DNA from: a virus
Reading direction: 5' to 3' (one strand)
DNA: 29,154 bases
IMG/VR virus record: IMGVR_UViG_3300044911_002177
Coordinates: 1-29,154 of that record
In this document: in pieces, positions 20,162 to 27,806 of the stretch
How positions within the stretch are numbered: the stretch's first letter is position 1
Layout: the number at the start of each line of letters is the position of its first letter
Translations under genes and position numbers: made by a program
Notes under the pieces: model-generated
What the model saw: the letters and a program-made list of their open reading frames with translations, nothing else
Databases searched by the model: none
What the model was told of the DNA's origin: nothing

Positions 20162-20515
20162 GCGGTAAACGGGCGTGAAAGTGCGGTATAGCGGGAAAAT
20201 TCTACATATTTTTACAGCTATACGCTTAATTCAACTTATCCTAGAGAAAAACGAACTTATGGATAAGTTAGGTTTTCCGGGAAAGTTGCGCATGTATAGC
20301 TGTAAACTTCTACTTTTCAGGTGTAGTACATCTGTATCCCCCGGACCCCCAGTGTTCTCACCACCGTCTCATCTTAAGACCAGATCCGTAGAACTTTCCA
20401 CCTATACATGCACAACCTTCTGGCCAGACCTAACTTATCCATAAGTTCGTTTTTCCTATAAACTAGATGAATCAGGCCTATAGCGGCAAAAAACAAGGGG
20501 TACTTTCCAGCTATA
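20158..20515. other. Candidate replication origin: mirror-symmetric iteron array
   Basis: This gene-free stretch (20126-20580 overall) holds seven 13-bp iterons of consensus TATAGCKGNAAAN. Plus-strand copies are 20158-20170, 20187-20199, 20295-20307 and 20479-20491. Minus-strand copies are 20210-20222, 20394-20406 and 20503-20515. Copies 3/6 and 4/5 are placed as exact mirror images about 20350.5, and 2/7 within 1 bp. AACTTATGGATAAGTT at 20254-20269 and its complement at 20432-20447 are palindromes containing DnaA-box-like TTATCCATA. Iterons plus AT-rich and DnaA-like sites are the usual parts of plasmid and phage origins. The PrimPol-SF3 primase-helicase gene is 1.7 kb away. The role as an origin is inference. 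Confidence 0.6.
20247..20454. repeat. Long inverted repeat, 61-nt arms, 86-nt spacer
   Basis: Arm 20247-20307 is the inverse complement of 20394-20454. The outer 27 nt (20247-20273 with 20428-20454) match perfectly. A 7-nt non-pairing block follows, then 19 nt with two transitions that still allow G-U pairs (20281-20299 with 20402-20420). The inner ends are iterons 4 and 5. The loop is 20308-20393. RNA or single-stranded DNA of either strand could form a long hairpin. Confidence 0.92.
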
Positions 20516-20531
20516 CCCTGCTTTCCGCCAC

Positions 20532-20559
20532 AAAAAAGCCCCCACATGACGTGGAGGCC
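20532..20559 (-). terminator. Rho-independent terminator of the glycosyltransferase operon
   Basis: On the minus strand GCCTCCAC (20558-20551) pairs with GTGGGGGC (20545-20538) with one mismatch over a 5-nt loop, followed by six T residues. It lies 22 nt after the glycosyltransferase stop and separates that operon from the origin region. Confidence 0.8.
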
Positions 20560-20580
20560 TTGGCACCAGTACGACTGTAC

Positions 20581-21852
20581 TTACGTTGCACTACCGGTAA
20601 GAACACGTTTGCCACGCTTCTTGCTTGGCTTCTTTGGTTCCGGTGTCTCACTCGAGACTGTTTCCTGTTCCTGGAGCAGCACATCCTCGAAGATGCCGCC
20701 AAACTGAGACGCAACTGTCTCCCATGAGAATTGAGAATCCGTCACCCGTTCGTAGCAGCGTTCGCCGATTTCCTTGCGGAGTTCAGGCATGGCATACAGT
20801 CGCTCCAGGATTTCTGCCAGGTGATCGGCTGAAGGGCAGGGCATTTCCCTTCCGTAATTGGTATCACAATCGATGTGGTCACAGCGAATCAACTCGCCAT
20901 AGCCCTCAAAGATCTCCTTACAGGACGTATGATCTGGCACCACCTGAGCCACCTTGCAGGCAGCGTGCTCAAAGTTGACAAGGCCCCAGCCCTCACCCTT
21001 GCAGGTATTAACGCCCACATCAACGGCGTTATAGATGACGTTCAGAGCATCTACAGAAACGTTTGGGGGGCCATCCGTTTGGGTGGTCATAATGATCCGG
21101 TTGTTCGGGTTGGCGCCAACGCGTTGCATTTCGCGAGCAAAGATTTGCATGATCTCCCAGCCCTGGTCCTTAAGACCCATGTGCAAGTACAGCTTTGCAT
21201 TAGGTTTGTCTACGGCAAACTGAGCAAATGCTTTGATTGTGATGTCGATCCGTTTACGGAATTGATTACGGTTACCGTTGAATACAATGAAGTCATCCGG
21301 ATCTAAGCCCAGTTTTTTACGACATTCATTCCGGTCCAGGGGATAGAACTGCCCAGGTGTCACCCCATGGGGCACCACAGCAATGGGCTTGGTAATACCA
21401 CCACGAATAAATTCGTACGCACCAAATTCTGTATACGAAACAACGGCATCCCAGCTATTGGCAGTATCTGCAAGACAACCAGTCCAGCCATAGCTGTCCA
21501 TAGGTGCATAACCTACGAACTTAAACTTGCCAGCCTGGTGCAAATCCTTGATCTGTTTGTATTGGTTATTGATGATCCACATGTCATTGATAGTGAACAC
21601 CAAATCGGGCTGTTCATTCTCAACTACTTCGCGGATACGTTGCTCACCAAACGGGGCCACCTGGAACCTGTTCGACGAAGGGTACATCTTGTAATCCTTC
21701 TGTTGTTCACAGGGATCCCCCCACCAGTTATTGCCCAGCACCACGATGTCAAATTTATCTTTGAGGTGCTTCAGGACATTTTCCGTCACACGTGCAAAGC
21801 CAGTCATGGCAACAATGTCACCAGACCACAGAAGCTTAGGTTTTTTAGTCAT
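20581..21852 (-). CDS. GT4-family glycosyltransferase
   Basis: The 423-residue protein has the GT-B two-domain layout. The N-terminal domain begins KPKLLWSGDIVAMTGFARVTENV with a Gly-rich acceptor loop. The C-terminal donor domain has FNGNRNQFRKRIDITIKAF (191-209) and the E-x7-E motif, Glu287 and Glu295 in GEGWGLVNFE. It would move a sugar from a nucleotide donor to an unknown acceptor: modified phage DNA, a virion protein or host surface glycan. About 25 residues of Lys/Pro-rich tail (EPKKPSKKRGKR) are added at the end. It is the last gene of the minus-strand replication operon, 24 nt after speD, with a TATAGT -10 at 21881-21876. Confidence 0.88.
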   Translation of the reverse strand: MTKKPKLLWSGDIVAMTGFARVTENVLKHLKDKFDIVVLGNNWWGDPCEQQKDYKMYPSSNRFQVAPFGEQRIREVVENEQPDLVFTINDMWIINNQYKQIKDLHQAGKFKFVGYAPMDSYGWTGCLADTANSWDAVVSYTEFGAYEFIRGGITKPIAVVPHGVTPGQFYPLDRNECRKKLGLDPDDFIVFNGNRNQFRKRIDITIKAFAQFAVDKPNAKLYLHMGLKDQGWEIMQIFAREMQRVGANPNNRIIMTTQTDGPPNVSVDALNVIYNAVDVGVNTCKGEGWGLVNFEHAACKVAQVVPDHTSCKEIFEGYGELIRCDHIDCDTNYGREMPCPSADHLAEILERLYAMPELRKEIGERCYERVTDSQFSWETVASQFGGIFEDVLLQEQETVSSETPEPKKPSKKRGKRVLTGSAT

Positions 21853-21875
21853 TAAACAGAAAGTATTCTTGTTTA

Positions 21876-21881
21876 ACTATA
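21876..21881 (-). promoter_or_regulatory. -10 element TATAGT before the glycosyltransferase
   Basis: On the minus strand TATAGT overlaps the last codons of speD and lies 23 nt before the glycosyltransferase ATG at 21852. It may allow the glycosyltransferase to be made independently. Confidence 0.35.
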
Positions 21882-22236
21882 CCGAAACAGACGGCGTAAT
21901 CGACCGTACAAGTTCTTTTTCTTCTGATGTTTTGGCTTTGAGTTTTGCTTTTAGGAACTCAGCTGCACGGTGCGTTTCCGTTGTGTCACCACACGTGTAG
22001 AGATCGATTGCGGCATACCCAATTTCTGGCCACGTATGAACAGATGCATGTGATTCCGCCAGCAGTGCCAGTAGTGTCACTCCTTGCGGTTCAAATTTCT
22101 CACCAATGATGCGTAAGATATTTGCCTTTGCCATGACAAGAGAAGCCTCAAGCAATCGCTGAAGCTCCTCATAGTCATTCAACACTTCTGGATCACAGTC
22201 GTACAGGTCCAGAATCAGATGGCGTCCGTTACTCAC
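21877..22236 (-). CDS. speD: S-adenosylmethionine decarboxylase proenzyme
   Basis: The 119-residue protein is a short bacterial-type AdoMet decarboxylase, which makes decarboxylated AdoMet for spermidine synthesis. The self-cleavage site is present as Glu61-Ser62 in LLAESHASVHTWPE; Ser62 becomes the pyruvoyl group. His67 and Cys82 (LYTCGD) match the processing and catalytic residues. The start GRHLILDLYDCDPE and the FEPQGVTLLAL segment also fit. speD is a known auxiliary gene in cyanophages; polyamines neutralise packaged DNA and may support photosystem function. Its ATG overlaps the primase-helicase stop by 4 nt, so it is made together with replication proteins. Confidence 0.93.
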   Translation of the reverse strand: MSNGRHLILDLYDCDPEVLNDYEELQRLLEASLVMAKANILRIIGEKFEPQGVTLLALLAESHASVHTWPEIGYAAIDLYTCGDTTETHRAAEFLKAKLKAKTSEEKELVRSITPSVSV

Positions 22237-24872
22237 ATTTCGGCAGGCATATCATTTATCTTCGCATCACCAGCCTTAATTTGGACAGAACCGTAGAAAG
22301 GAATATACTCTTCCGGGTTGGCGGCCAGTTCAACAATCGAAGGATAGTCAGCGTACTTGTTGTTACTGTCCCTGATTGCCACGTTGTTGATGCGAAGACC
22401 CTGCGTGTTTTTCATGCTGTAGGCATTTAGCTTCAACTGATGTTGAATGATGTCCATCAGCAGCACTTCAAAACGAGCGCGTGAAATAATGCCGACGTTA
22501 CAGCTACGGCAGAACTCTGCATAGCTTGGGTACAGCCAGGTGCCCCAATTCATGTAGACACCAGACCCACCACTTGCAGCTACTTTGCAGTAGCCAACAG
22601 GAGTCGATTCATTTGGCTCGAACACCACCTTGTTATCTAGCCAATCAAGCATGGGGTTGGAACGCAGGGATTGCGCCTTCTCATACTTCTTGAAGAACGG
22701 CACATGTTGACTGGTCTCCATCAGAAGTTCCCGCATGTCATCCTCACTCATGTCCAGGACCCAGTTAACGAGACCAGGAAGCAGTGGCGCAAACACACCC
22801 TGCGGGTTCCCCTTGGTGTCAAACTTAATCAATTCCTTTTGCTCGGCCTGTCCACCTTCAAATGGACGATCAAACGGAATGGTGAGACGGCGACGAGCAA
22901 GACCAGACGTGTAGTCAGTCGACTGGATAGCTTCGTTGGCGGTAATAATGACAACACCGTGATACTGGAAGGGATCCATTGCATCGCCCTGATACTTACG
23001 CTCAGCACGAATCCAGTCACAACCTGTGATGGCCTTTAGTTTTGATACGGAGCCACCCCAACGGTCGGCATCCTGGAACAGCAGCAGTTTTTTGTTGAAG
23101 CAATATGCGGCTTCAAATCGGTTCTTCTCCAGGTTCTCCATGTCCGTGGAGTAGCAGTTAGCCTTACCGACCAGTGCAACTGCCAGGTTTGCGTAGGTAG
23201 ATTTACCCGACTTACCAGGTCCAACAATCTCAAGGAACTTTTGAGTTTCGTAACGACCCAGAAGGGTTGCCCTTAACCATGCACGCAGTACTTGAGTGCG
23301 CTTCCAACTGTCGTGTTGGGTGTGCTTCAACCATTGGACAATGGCTTCGCATGTAGCAGACGGGTCATACTCATAGGGCATTTGTTGGGTCATGTACATG
23401 TTCCGATTAAACGGAAGCAGTTCACGCGTTGCCACATTCAAGATGCCGTTCGTGAACAGCAGGTAGTCAGTGCCGTCATACCACTCACTGAATGCCAAGG
23501 ACGCCTGGAGCTGAATGAAGACATCATTCATCATGTTCGACGTGAAGCCCTTTGGAAGAAACTTGCCAAGCATCGAAAGATCATGGCGAATCTTGCCCAT
23601 CGCCTCGATTTTTGTCAGCGGTAACCAGACATGTTGACGAGTGTCATAAACAAAAAACTGGTTATGTGGCAGGCTGTACAGCACATCGCCTTTGTACTTA
23701 CCTAGGAGTACATCAGCAATTTCAGATGTAGATGGATTGCGTTTGCTTTCTTCTACCGTCCTGACATCTTCGCCCATCGTCATGGCTTCTTCAAGTGAGT
23801 TCGCAATATGCCCAACGCTGGACATCAAGCGCTCCTCTTTTTCTTTAGGAATGGTTACGACCATACCCTCGCTTTCCTCAAGGGCCTTCAGCTTTGCCGC
23901 TGCAGCCTCAAGCGTCTCGTCATCTACGCTTTCTGCCCGATAGTCCTGGGGCACGACAAAGCCATGCTCCTGGGCGGTCTGGATGAGGGTGCCAATGCCA
24001 CGACCACCGCCTTTACTGAAGGACAGCCAACGCTTGTGACACTCACCTTCCCGATACTTGTCCGACTGTTGCGACCAGTTATCCCAGTCATCTAACAGAG
24101 ATTCGTCCAGGCTGTGGAGCGACTGACCGATCATGATCCAGATGTCATAATCATCCGCAGCTTCCGGAGGCAAAGCCCACATTGCTTTGACGGCCAGCTT
24201 CATGTCACGGTCAACGCTGATCACACTGTGAACAACGCTGCTTGGCATGACGACCCGACTAATCTCGGTCGAGGGGATACCCTGCTTTACATTCTTGTTA
24301 ATGATGGCAGCCAGCAGCCATTCCGGGAATTCAGGCAGCTCCTGGGACCACTCAAAACCACAGCCTTCTCCCGTGAAGTAACCATCGGTCTCAGGGTGCA
24401 GACCCATTAGCACGCCTTGGTGCTTTTTCCACAAGATCTCAAGCTTTTCTTTGTCTCCTTCTGCGTGCCACGTATATTTGTTACGCGCAAAATGCTTATG
24501 TTTTTCTCGGTCTAAACGGTACAGTTTCCGTTCACGTCCGATTTTGCCACTGAAAATTGTCAGGGTTGGCGGCAGTGCGTCTTGTAGGGGTAATCCGGAG
24601 ATGTCTTCGAGTAACTTGTAGACACTTGGGCCATCAACATCCACCCACACCAAACCATAAGGATGGTTGTAGACAGGCCCGCCCAGTAGCCCGATGGCTT
24701 TGCAGTCTCCCGTGGTAAGTTCTTCTTCAATTTCTCGTACGCTAAAAGGTTTGTTTTGCCAGCCTGCGACATACGGATCCTTGTTACCGCCTAATGGCGT
24801 TAACGGCCAATCGATGGGGATGTAGTCGAGACGAATTTCGCCGGGTTTCAGGAGTTGTTGGTTTGCGTTCAT
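22233..24872 (-). CDS. PrimPol-PriCT2-SF3 (D5-like) primase-helicase, 879 aa
   Basis: Residues ~15-190 form an archaeo-eukaryotic-type PrimPol domain with the metal-binding VDVD motif (Asp78, Asp80). Residues ~228-305 match PriCT-2, with DIWIMIGQSLHSL and CHKRWLSF then GIGTLIQTAQEHG. Residues ~430-700 form the D5/SF3 helicase: FTNGILNV, Walker A GPGKSGKST (551-559), Walker B LLLFQDAD (596-603) and IITANE then ARRRLTIPF (sensor and Arg finger region). It would unwind DNA and lay primers. This is the replication type of plasmids, satellites, large eukaryotic viruses and some phages, and differs from the T7-type gp4 common in cyanopodoviruses. It fits an iteron origin nearby. Confidence 0.9.
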   Translation of the reverse strand: MNANQQLLKPGEIRLDYIPIDWPLTPLGGNKDPYVAGWQNKPFSVREIEEELTTGDCKAIGLLGGPVYNHPYGLVWVDVDGPSVYKLLEDISGLPLQDALPPTLTIFSGKIGRERKLYRLDREKHKHFARNKYTWHAEGDKEKLEILWKKHQGVLMGLHPETDGYFTGEGCGFEWSQELPEFPEWLLAAIINKNVKQGIPSTEISRVVMPSSVVHSVISVDRDMKLAVKAMWALPPEAADDYDIWIMIGQSLHSLDESLLDDWDNWSQQSDKYREGECHKRWLSFSKGGGRGIGTLIQTAQEHGFVVPQDYRAESVDDETLEAAAAKLKALEESEGMVVTIPKEKEERLMSSVGHIANSLEEAMTMGEDVRTVEESKRNPSTSEIADVLLGKYKGDVLYSLPHNQFFVYDTRQHVWLPLTKIEAMGKIRHDLSMLGKFLPKGFTSNMMNDVFIQLQASLAFSEWYDGTDYLLFTNGILNVATRELLPFNRNMYMTQQMPYEYDPSATCEAIVQWLKHTQHDSWKRTQVLRAWLRATLLGRYETQKFLEIVGPGKSGKSTYANLAVALVGKANCYSTDMENLEKNRFEAAYCFNKKLLLFQDADRWGGSVSKLKAITGCDWIRAERKYQGDAMDPFQYHGVVIITANEAIQSTDYTSGLARRRLTIPFDRPFEGGQAEQKELIKFDTKGNPQGVFAPLLPGLVNWVLDMSEDDMRELLMETSQHVPFFKKYEKAQSLRSNPMLDWLDNKVVFEPNESTPVGYCKVAASGGSGVYMNWGTWLYPSYAEFCRSCNVGIISRARFEVLLMDIIQHQLKLNAYSMKNTQGLRINNVAIRDSNNKYADYPSIVELAANPEEYIPFYGSVQIKAGDAKINDMPAEM

Positions 24873-25057
24873 TGGGCTTCCTTGGTGTTTTGTAGTTCTA
24901 CTTTAAAGTCTCGCTCGGCGAACATCCCATCTTTGAGGAGGGTAAATGCATGGAGGTGCATGTATGTAGGCAAGAGAAAACAATCCCCATCCATCGCATT
25001 CGTCATGCGACTTTGGAGCGTGTTTATCCACTCGCCCATGAAAATCGGAATTTCCAC
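24869..25057 (-). CDS. Small protein upstream of the primase-helicase, 62 aa
   Basis: The stop overlaps the primase-helicase ATG (ATGA). The start is GTG 25057, giving MEIPIFMGEWINTLQSRMTNAMDGDCFLLPTYMHLHAFTLL. An ATG at 25039 is an alternative; neither has a good ribosome site. It has no membrane helix and no known motif. The tight coupling suggests an accessory replication protein, but nothing in the sequence shows this directly. Confidence 0.55.
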   Translation of the reverse strand: MEIPIFMGEWINTLQSRMTNAMDGDCFLLPTYMHLHAFTLLKDGMFAERDFKVELQNTKEAQ

Positions 25058-25132
25058 AGGAGGGCTTGACTTGTGTGTTTCTTTATCTTACGGCCGGCAA
25101 TCCAAGAGCACCATCAAGATTTCATTAAATCA

Positions 25133-25312
25133 CTAAGTCTTATGCGACTCATCCAATGTGATATGTCCGTACTTATCAACGTCATCCCATTCGTCCATCA
25201 GCCTATTGTAGACAGCCACCGGATCCTGCCTGGTCTCAATACAAGACGAAGTTGCGACAGACCAAGCAATACGCTTGCGTCTCTCCATGGGGTCATCAGT
25301 GTTCCAGGGCAT
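25133..25312 (-). CDS. Small acidic protein, 59 aa
   Basis: Minus-strand ATG at 25312, 3 nt after the stop of the PD-(D/E)xK gene, opens MPWNTDDPMERRKRIAWSVATSSCIETRQDPVAVYNRLMDEWDDVDKY (cut here), a mostly helical, charged protein ending HITLDESHKT. No motif recognised. The gap of about 75 nt before the next gene is the only loose spacing in this operon and holds no clear promoter. Confidence 0.6.
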   Translation of the reverse strand: MPWNTDDPMERRKRIAWSVATSSCIETRQDPVAVYNRLMDEWDDVDKYGHITLDESHKT

Positions 25313-25315
25313 AAC

Positions 25316-26170
25316 TCAAATCAAATCAGGATCATAGACATTACAGCGCTCGATCTGACTGTAATACTCCTCTACGACCGCCAGCCAGTCTCCCCTCAAG
25401 GAATCCAAAAACTTCCTGGAGATCTTAAAGACCTGAGTACGTACAGGTGTTGATACCAAAATGGCTGCTTGCTGGACCCGCATCCCAAGAGTCTGCTCAA
25501 TACCTAGGTCATAAGCAGCAAGTTGTTTGCAGGTCTTTTTGAATTTCATGTGACCACCCAAGAGATCACGCCATTCCATCGACCCCTTTTCCAGATCCTT
25601 AGGCCACTTACGGCTATACGGTTTGACACTGGTCTTGAGGTCAGCAAGCGTCAGCTTGTTCCCTACGACACCAATGATGTCAGGTGAACCCACCCAGGCA
25701 CGACCCTCATCATCATGGGCCCACACCCTACCGATACCATCTTCCGATAATGTGAATTGATGCTTGTCCAACAGAGGAGTTTCAGCCCATAGCACCTCAT
25801 CAAACTGATCAAGAATCCCTGGCATACCCGACCAAAAGTCCTGGTACTCTTCAGCAATTTCAGGGTTCTTATCCCCTTTCAAGTAACACTCCATGCCATA
25901 GTGGATAGCAGTTCCACGTTCGGCAGCAGCTTCCTTTACGCCTGGATTGTTTTTACTCCACATCTCCAGCTTCCGTTTGTTAGCTTCGGAGGCCGTCTCT
26001 GAAATAATTGTAGTTACACTGGGCGCCGGCCCTGTTACAAACGGTGTATGGTAGTGTCGCTTTCCGTTAATTGTAATACGGGCGGGGCGGCTGTTCAGCT
26101 CCCGCATCAACTCTGGCTGCTCTTGATATTTCAGCGACCATGGATCGCTTGATTCAATTCTAGCAACCAT
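25316..26170 (-). CDS. PD-(D/E)xK (RecB/Cas4-like) exonuclease
   Basis: The 284-residue protein has the RecB-family nuclease order: RGTAIHYGMECYL with His90, AETPL with Glu130, VGSPDIIGVVG with Asp164, LTLADLKTS with Asp177 and Lys179, and KQLAAYDLGIEQ with Gln216. These are all the metal-binding and catalytic residues of the fold. It probably processes DNA ends in recombination or replication, or degrades host DNA for nucleotides. It lacks the four-Cys iron-sulphur cluster of Cas4. It heads the minus-strand replication operon, and the ATG at 26170 is divergent from the hli operon across 52 nt. Confidence 0.85.
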   Translation of the reverse strand: MVARIESSDPWSLKYQEQPELMRELNSRPARITINGKRHYHTPFVTGPAPSVTTIISETASEANKRKLEMWSKNNPGVKEAAAERGTAIHYGMECYLKGDKNPEIAEEYQDFWSGMPGILDQFDEVLWAETPLLDKHQFTLSEDGIGRVWAHDDEGRAWVGSPDIIGVVGNKLTLADLKTSVKPYSRKWPKDLEKGSMEWRDLLGGHMKFKKTCKQLAAYDLGIEQTLGMRVQQAAILVSTPVRTQVFKISRKFLDSLRGDWLAVVEEYYSQIERCNVYDPDLI

Positions 26171-26198
26171 TGAAGGTTTTGTATATTGCTGTTATCCT
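26170..26198 (+). promoter_or_regulatory. Sigma70-type promoter for the hli operon
   Basis: TTGAAG (26170-26175), a 17-bp spacer and TATCCT (26193-26198) precede the ATG at 26223 by 24 nt. On the opposite strand TATACA at 26186-26181 could drive the nuclease operon, so the two promoters overlap and may compete. Confidence 0.45.
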
Positions 26199-26222
26199 AG
26201 CGTATAGACCTAGTGACTGACG

Positions 26223-26327
26223 ATGGAAAGCCAAAAGCAAACGATTATGTGGCTGATTGCCGCTATCGTTCTTGTTGTAGGGGTTGACGCCTACCTGTTC
26301 ATTGCCGAAGTCTTCAAGAACCAATGA
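26223..26327 (+). CDS. One-helix membrane peptide, 34 aa
   Basis: MESQKQTIMWLIAAIVLVV starts a 34-residue peptide with one membrane helix from residue 8 to about 28 and a short KNQ tail. The stop overlaps the hli ATG (ATGA). Size and topology resemble small photosystem or cytochrome b6f subunits, but no specific family is recognisable. Its pairing with hli suggests that it works in the thylakoid membrane; this is inference. Confidence 0.65.
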   Translation: MESQKQTIMWLIAAIVLVVGVDAYLFIAEVFKNQ

Positions 26328-26563
26328 ACAAAGCAATGCTCTGGATCCAAGAATGGTACAACTGTCTCTCCTGGATCGCCCAAGAAATTGTCAGTCGGTA
26401 TTGCCCCGATCTTGACATGACCAACTTCCCGACCCATCCTGAGGATTACCTCTGGTACGCCGAGCGTTTTAATGGGAGGGCTGCTATGCTTGCCGTGATC
26501 TTTATCCTTCAATGGGAGTTGGTAACCCACAAATCCATTTGGGAGTTCATTGGTGTCTATTAA
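26324..26563 (+). CDS. hli: High-light-inducible protein (single-helix chlorophyll-binding)
   Basis: The 79-residue protein has the chlorophyll a/b-binding motif AERFNGRAAM at 46-55 (E47, N50 and R52 are the pigment-binding and salt-bridge residues). One membrane helix, AMLAVIFILQWEL, follows, and then the usual end IWEFIGV. Hli proteins bind chlorophyll and carotenoid and protect photosystem II during repair and high light; they are typical auxiliary genes of cyanophages. The N-terminal 45 residues are longer than in most phage Hli and contain a Trp-rich helix. After the motif Met the usual Gly is Ala57. It is second in a four-gene overlapping operon. Confidence 0.88.
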   Translation: MNKAMLWIQEWYNCLSWIAQEIVSRYCPDLDMTNFPTHPEDYLWYAERFNGRAAMLAVIFILQWELVTHKSIWEFIGVY

Positions 26564-26714
26564 TCTCACCAGATTTTATTACGACATTGATGACGAAGAA
26601 CGCACCGGCATCTTAAACCAAAGCATCTTTGATGATGTTGAGACACTAGAAGCCGATGCGTTTGAGCTAGAGTTACAATCCAAAGACATTGAATACATTC
26701 GAGTCGACCTGTGA
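26553..26714 (+). CDS. Small acidic protein, 53 aa
   Basis: A GTG at 26553 inside the end of hli (11-nt overlap) starts MSINLTRFYYDIDDEERTG. The protein is acidic and ends EYIRVDL. The stop overlaps the next start by GTGA. There is no membrane segment. Function unknown; the overlaps on both sides show it is part of the hli-methyltransferase operon. Confidence 0.65.
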   Translation: MSINLTRFYYDIDDEERTGILNQSIFDDVETLEADAFELELQSKDIEYIRVDL

Positions 26715-27307
26715 CCCAAGCAACTGACTGGACCACGTATTTTTCCGAGATCAAACTTAAGCTCGGTGCGCGTGCCAACGGGTTCCAAAAAATTTTCGAC
26801 CACCTAAATGGGGTCCAAAACCCCATCATTATTGAGACAGGTACCTACCGAGAAGAAAACAATTACACGGGCGACGGTTGCTCAACTCTTCTCTTTGATA
26901 CATACGTCAGCTGCCATGGTGGCCAACTGATCTCCGTTGACATTGACCCAGAAGCTTGTGAGTTAGCCGCTGCAAGCACCGGCAATAACACTGAAGTTAT
27001 TGAGTCAGACTCGGTCGAATTCCTTGGCACCCTAGAGGGACGCTGTGATCTGTTGTACCTAGACTCGTACAACATCTCTGATTGGAACAATGATTGGGCA
27101 CCGGCTGCTCATCACCTCAAGGAATTGTTTGCCGCCAAGAACATCATCAACCCTGGCACCTTAATCATTGTTGATGACAACATCACATCTCCACAAGGTC
27201 AGCGTCTAGGCAAAGGACGTTTGATCTATGAACTGATGGAATCCCTTGGCATCCCTTGCTTCATTGATGCGTATCAAGTGGGTTGGGTCTGGGAAGAACT
27301 GCAGTAA
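26711..27307 (+). CDS. SAM-dependent methyltransferase (class I)
   Basis: The 198-residue protein starts at GTG 26711, overlapping the previous stop. It has the class I layout: IIIETGTYREENNYTGDGCST as the AdoMet-binding loop region (motif I, E-x-G), LISVDIDPEACELA as the acidic loop that binds the ribose, then CDLLYLDSY and GTLIIVDDN. This resembles Methyltransf_24 proteins such as the cyanophage FkbM-like or CmcI-like enzymes that act on sugars or small molecules. Target unknown; partnership with the glycosyltransferase in glycan modification is one possibility. Confidence 0.78.
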   Translation: MTQATDWTTYFSEIKLKLGARANGFQKIFDHLNGVQNPIIIETGTYREENNYTGDGCSTLLFDTYVSCHGGQLISVDIDPEACELAAASTGNNTEVIESDSVEFLGTLEGRCDLLYLDSYNISDWNNDWAPAAHHLKELFAAKNIINPGTLIIVDDNITSPQGQRLGKGRLIYELMESLGIPCFIDAYQVGWVWEELQ

Positions 27308-27363
27308 ACCCTACTGCTTTCTTCGGTCTATCCCATAGTCATATCCACAAAGATACGGCACAC

Positions 27364-27393
27364 TTAACAAAGTATTAAACGTGGGGATAGAAT
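27364..27393 (+). promoter_or_regulatory. Promoter TTAACA-18-TAGAAT
   Basis: TTAACA (27364-27369), an 18-bp spacer and TAGAAT (27388-27393) precede the ATG at 27437. It lies in the 130-nt gap after the methyltransferase, where I see nothing else. It probably drives the run of small genes from 27437 to 28273. Confidence 0.5.
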
Positions 27394-27436
27394 GCGACAA
27401 GTACTTCTTCTACCAAGACAGCCCAAAGGTTCTGAA

Positions 27437-27649
27437 ATGACTCTCTCCAATCAGGTTAAGCAAGCTGTTGAGGAAGCCACCGTAAATTTACGTGAGGCCC
27501 TTGCGTTTGCTGCACGCACTGAGCATCCCGTAACGATTAACGCCTTGACAGATATTCTCATGCACCTAGAGTCCCTGGAGACTATTGAAGAAATTATGGT
27601 CAAATTTGGTAAACAACACAACATTCCCAATAATTTTGGCCAAGTATAA
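27437..27649 (+). CDS. Small helical protein, 70 aa
   Basis: The ATG at 27437 has an AAAGG ribosome site 6 nt upstream and gives MTLSNQVKQAVEEATVNLREALAFAARTEHP. An earlier in-frame ATG at 27392 lies on the -10 element and is unlikely. The protein is helical throughout with a middle TINALTDILMHLESLETI. It may dimerise. No family recognised. It is the first gene of the small-gene run and overlaps the next by 14 nt. Confidence 0.6.
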   Translation: MTLSNQVKQAVEEATVNLREALAFAARTEHPVTINALTDILMHLESLETIEEIMVKFGKQHNIPNNFGQV

Positions 27650-27806
27650 ATTTTCATCGGAGGCTGAACGCCTCCAGAATTATTTTTGCGAACTTGAAGC
27701 CAAGATCCCGAATCCTGGTAAGGACTGGGCACGGTCTGCCAAGGAATGTAAGTGGCTTAAAATATTAAGAGAAAGAGAATCAAAGTTGAGTGGCACAAGA
27801 CGATAG
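27636..27806 (+). CDS. Small basic protein, 56 aa
   Basis: A TTG at 27636, within the end of the previous gene, starts MAKYKFSSEAERLQNYFCELEAKIPNPGKDWARSAKECKWLKILRERE (cut here). It is charged and helical, with a C-terminal basic end SGTRR. An earlier start deeper in the previous gene is possible but less likely. It overlaps the next GTG by 17 nt. Unknown function. Confidence 0.5.
   Translation: MAKYKFSSEAERLQNYFCELEAKIPNPGKDWARSAKECKWLKILRERESKLSGTRR

Noticed and set aside
20158-20515. CRISPR array
   Set aside because: Repeats are 13 bp, in both orientations and unevenly spaced, with no cas genes.
20175-20727. Plus-strand reading frames across the origin region
   Set aside because: They cross the inverted repeat, iterons and terminator, have no ribosome sites and low-quality composition.
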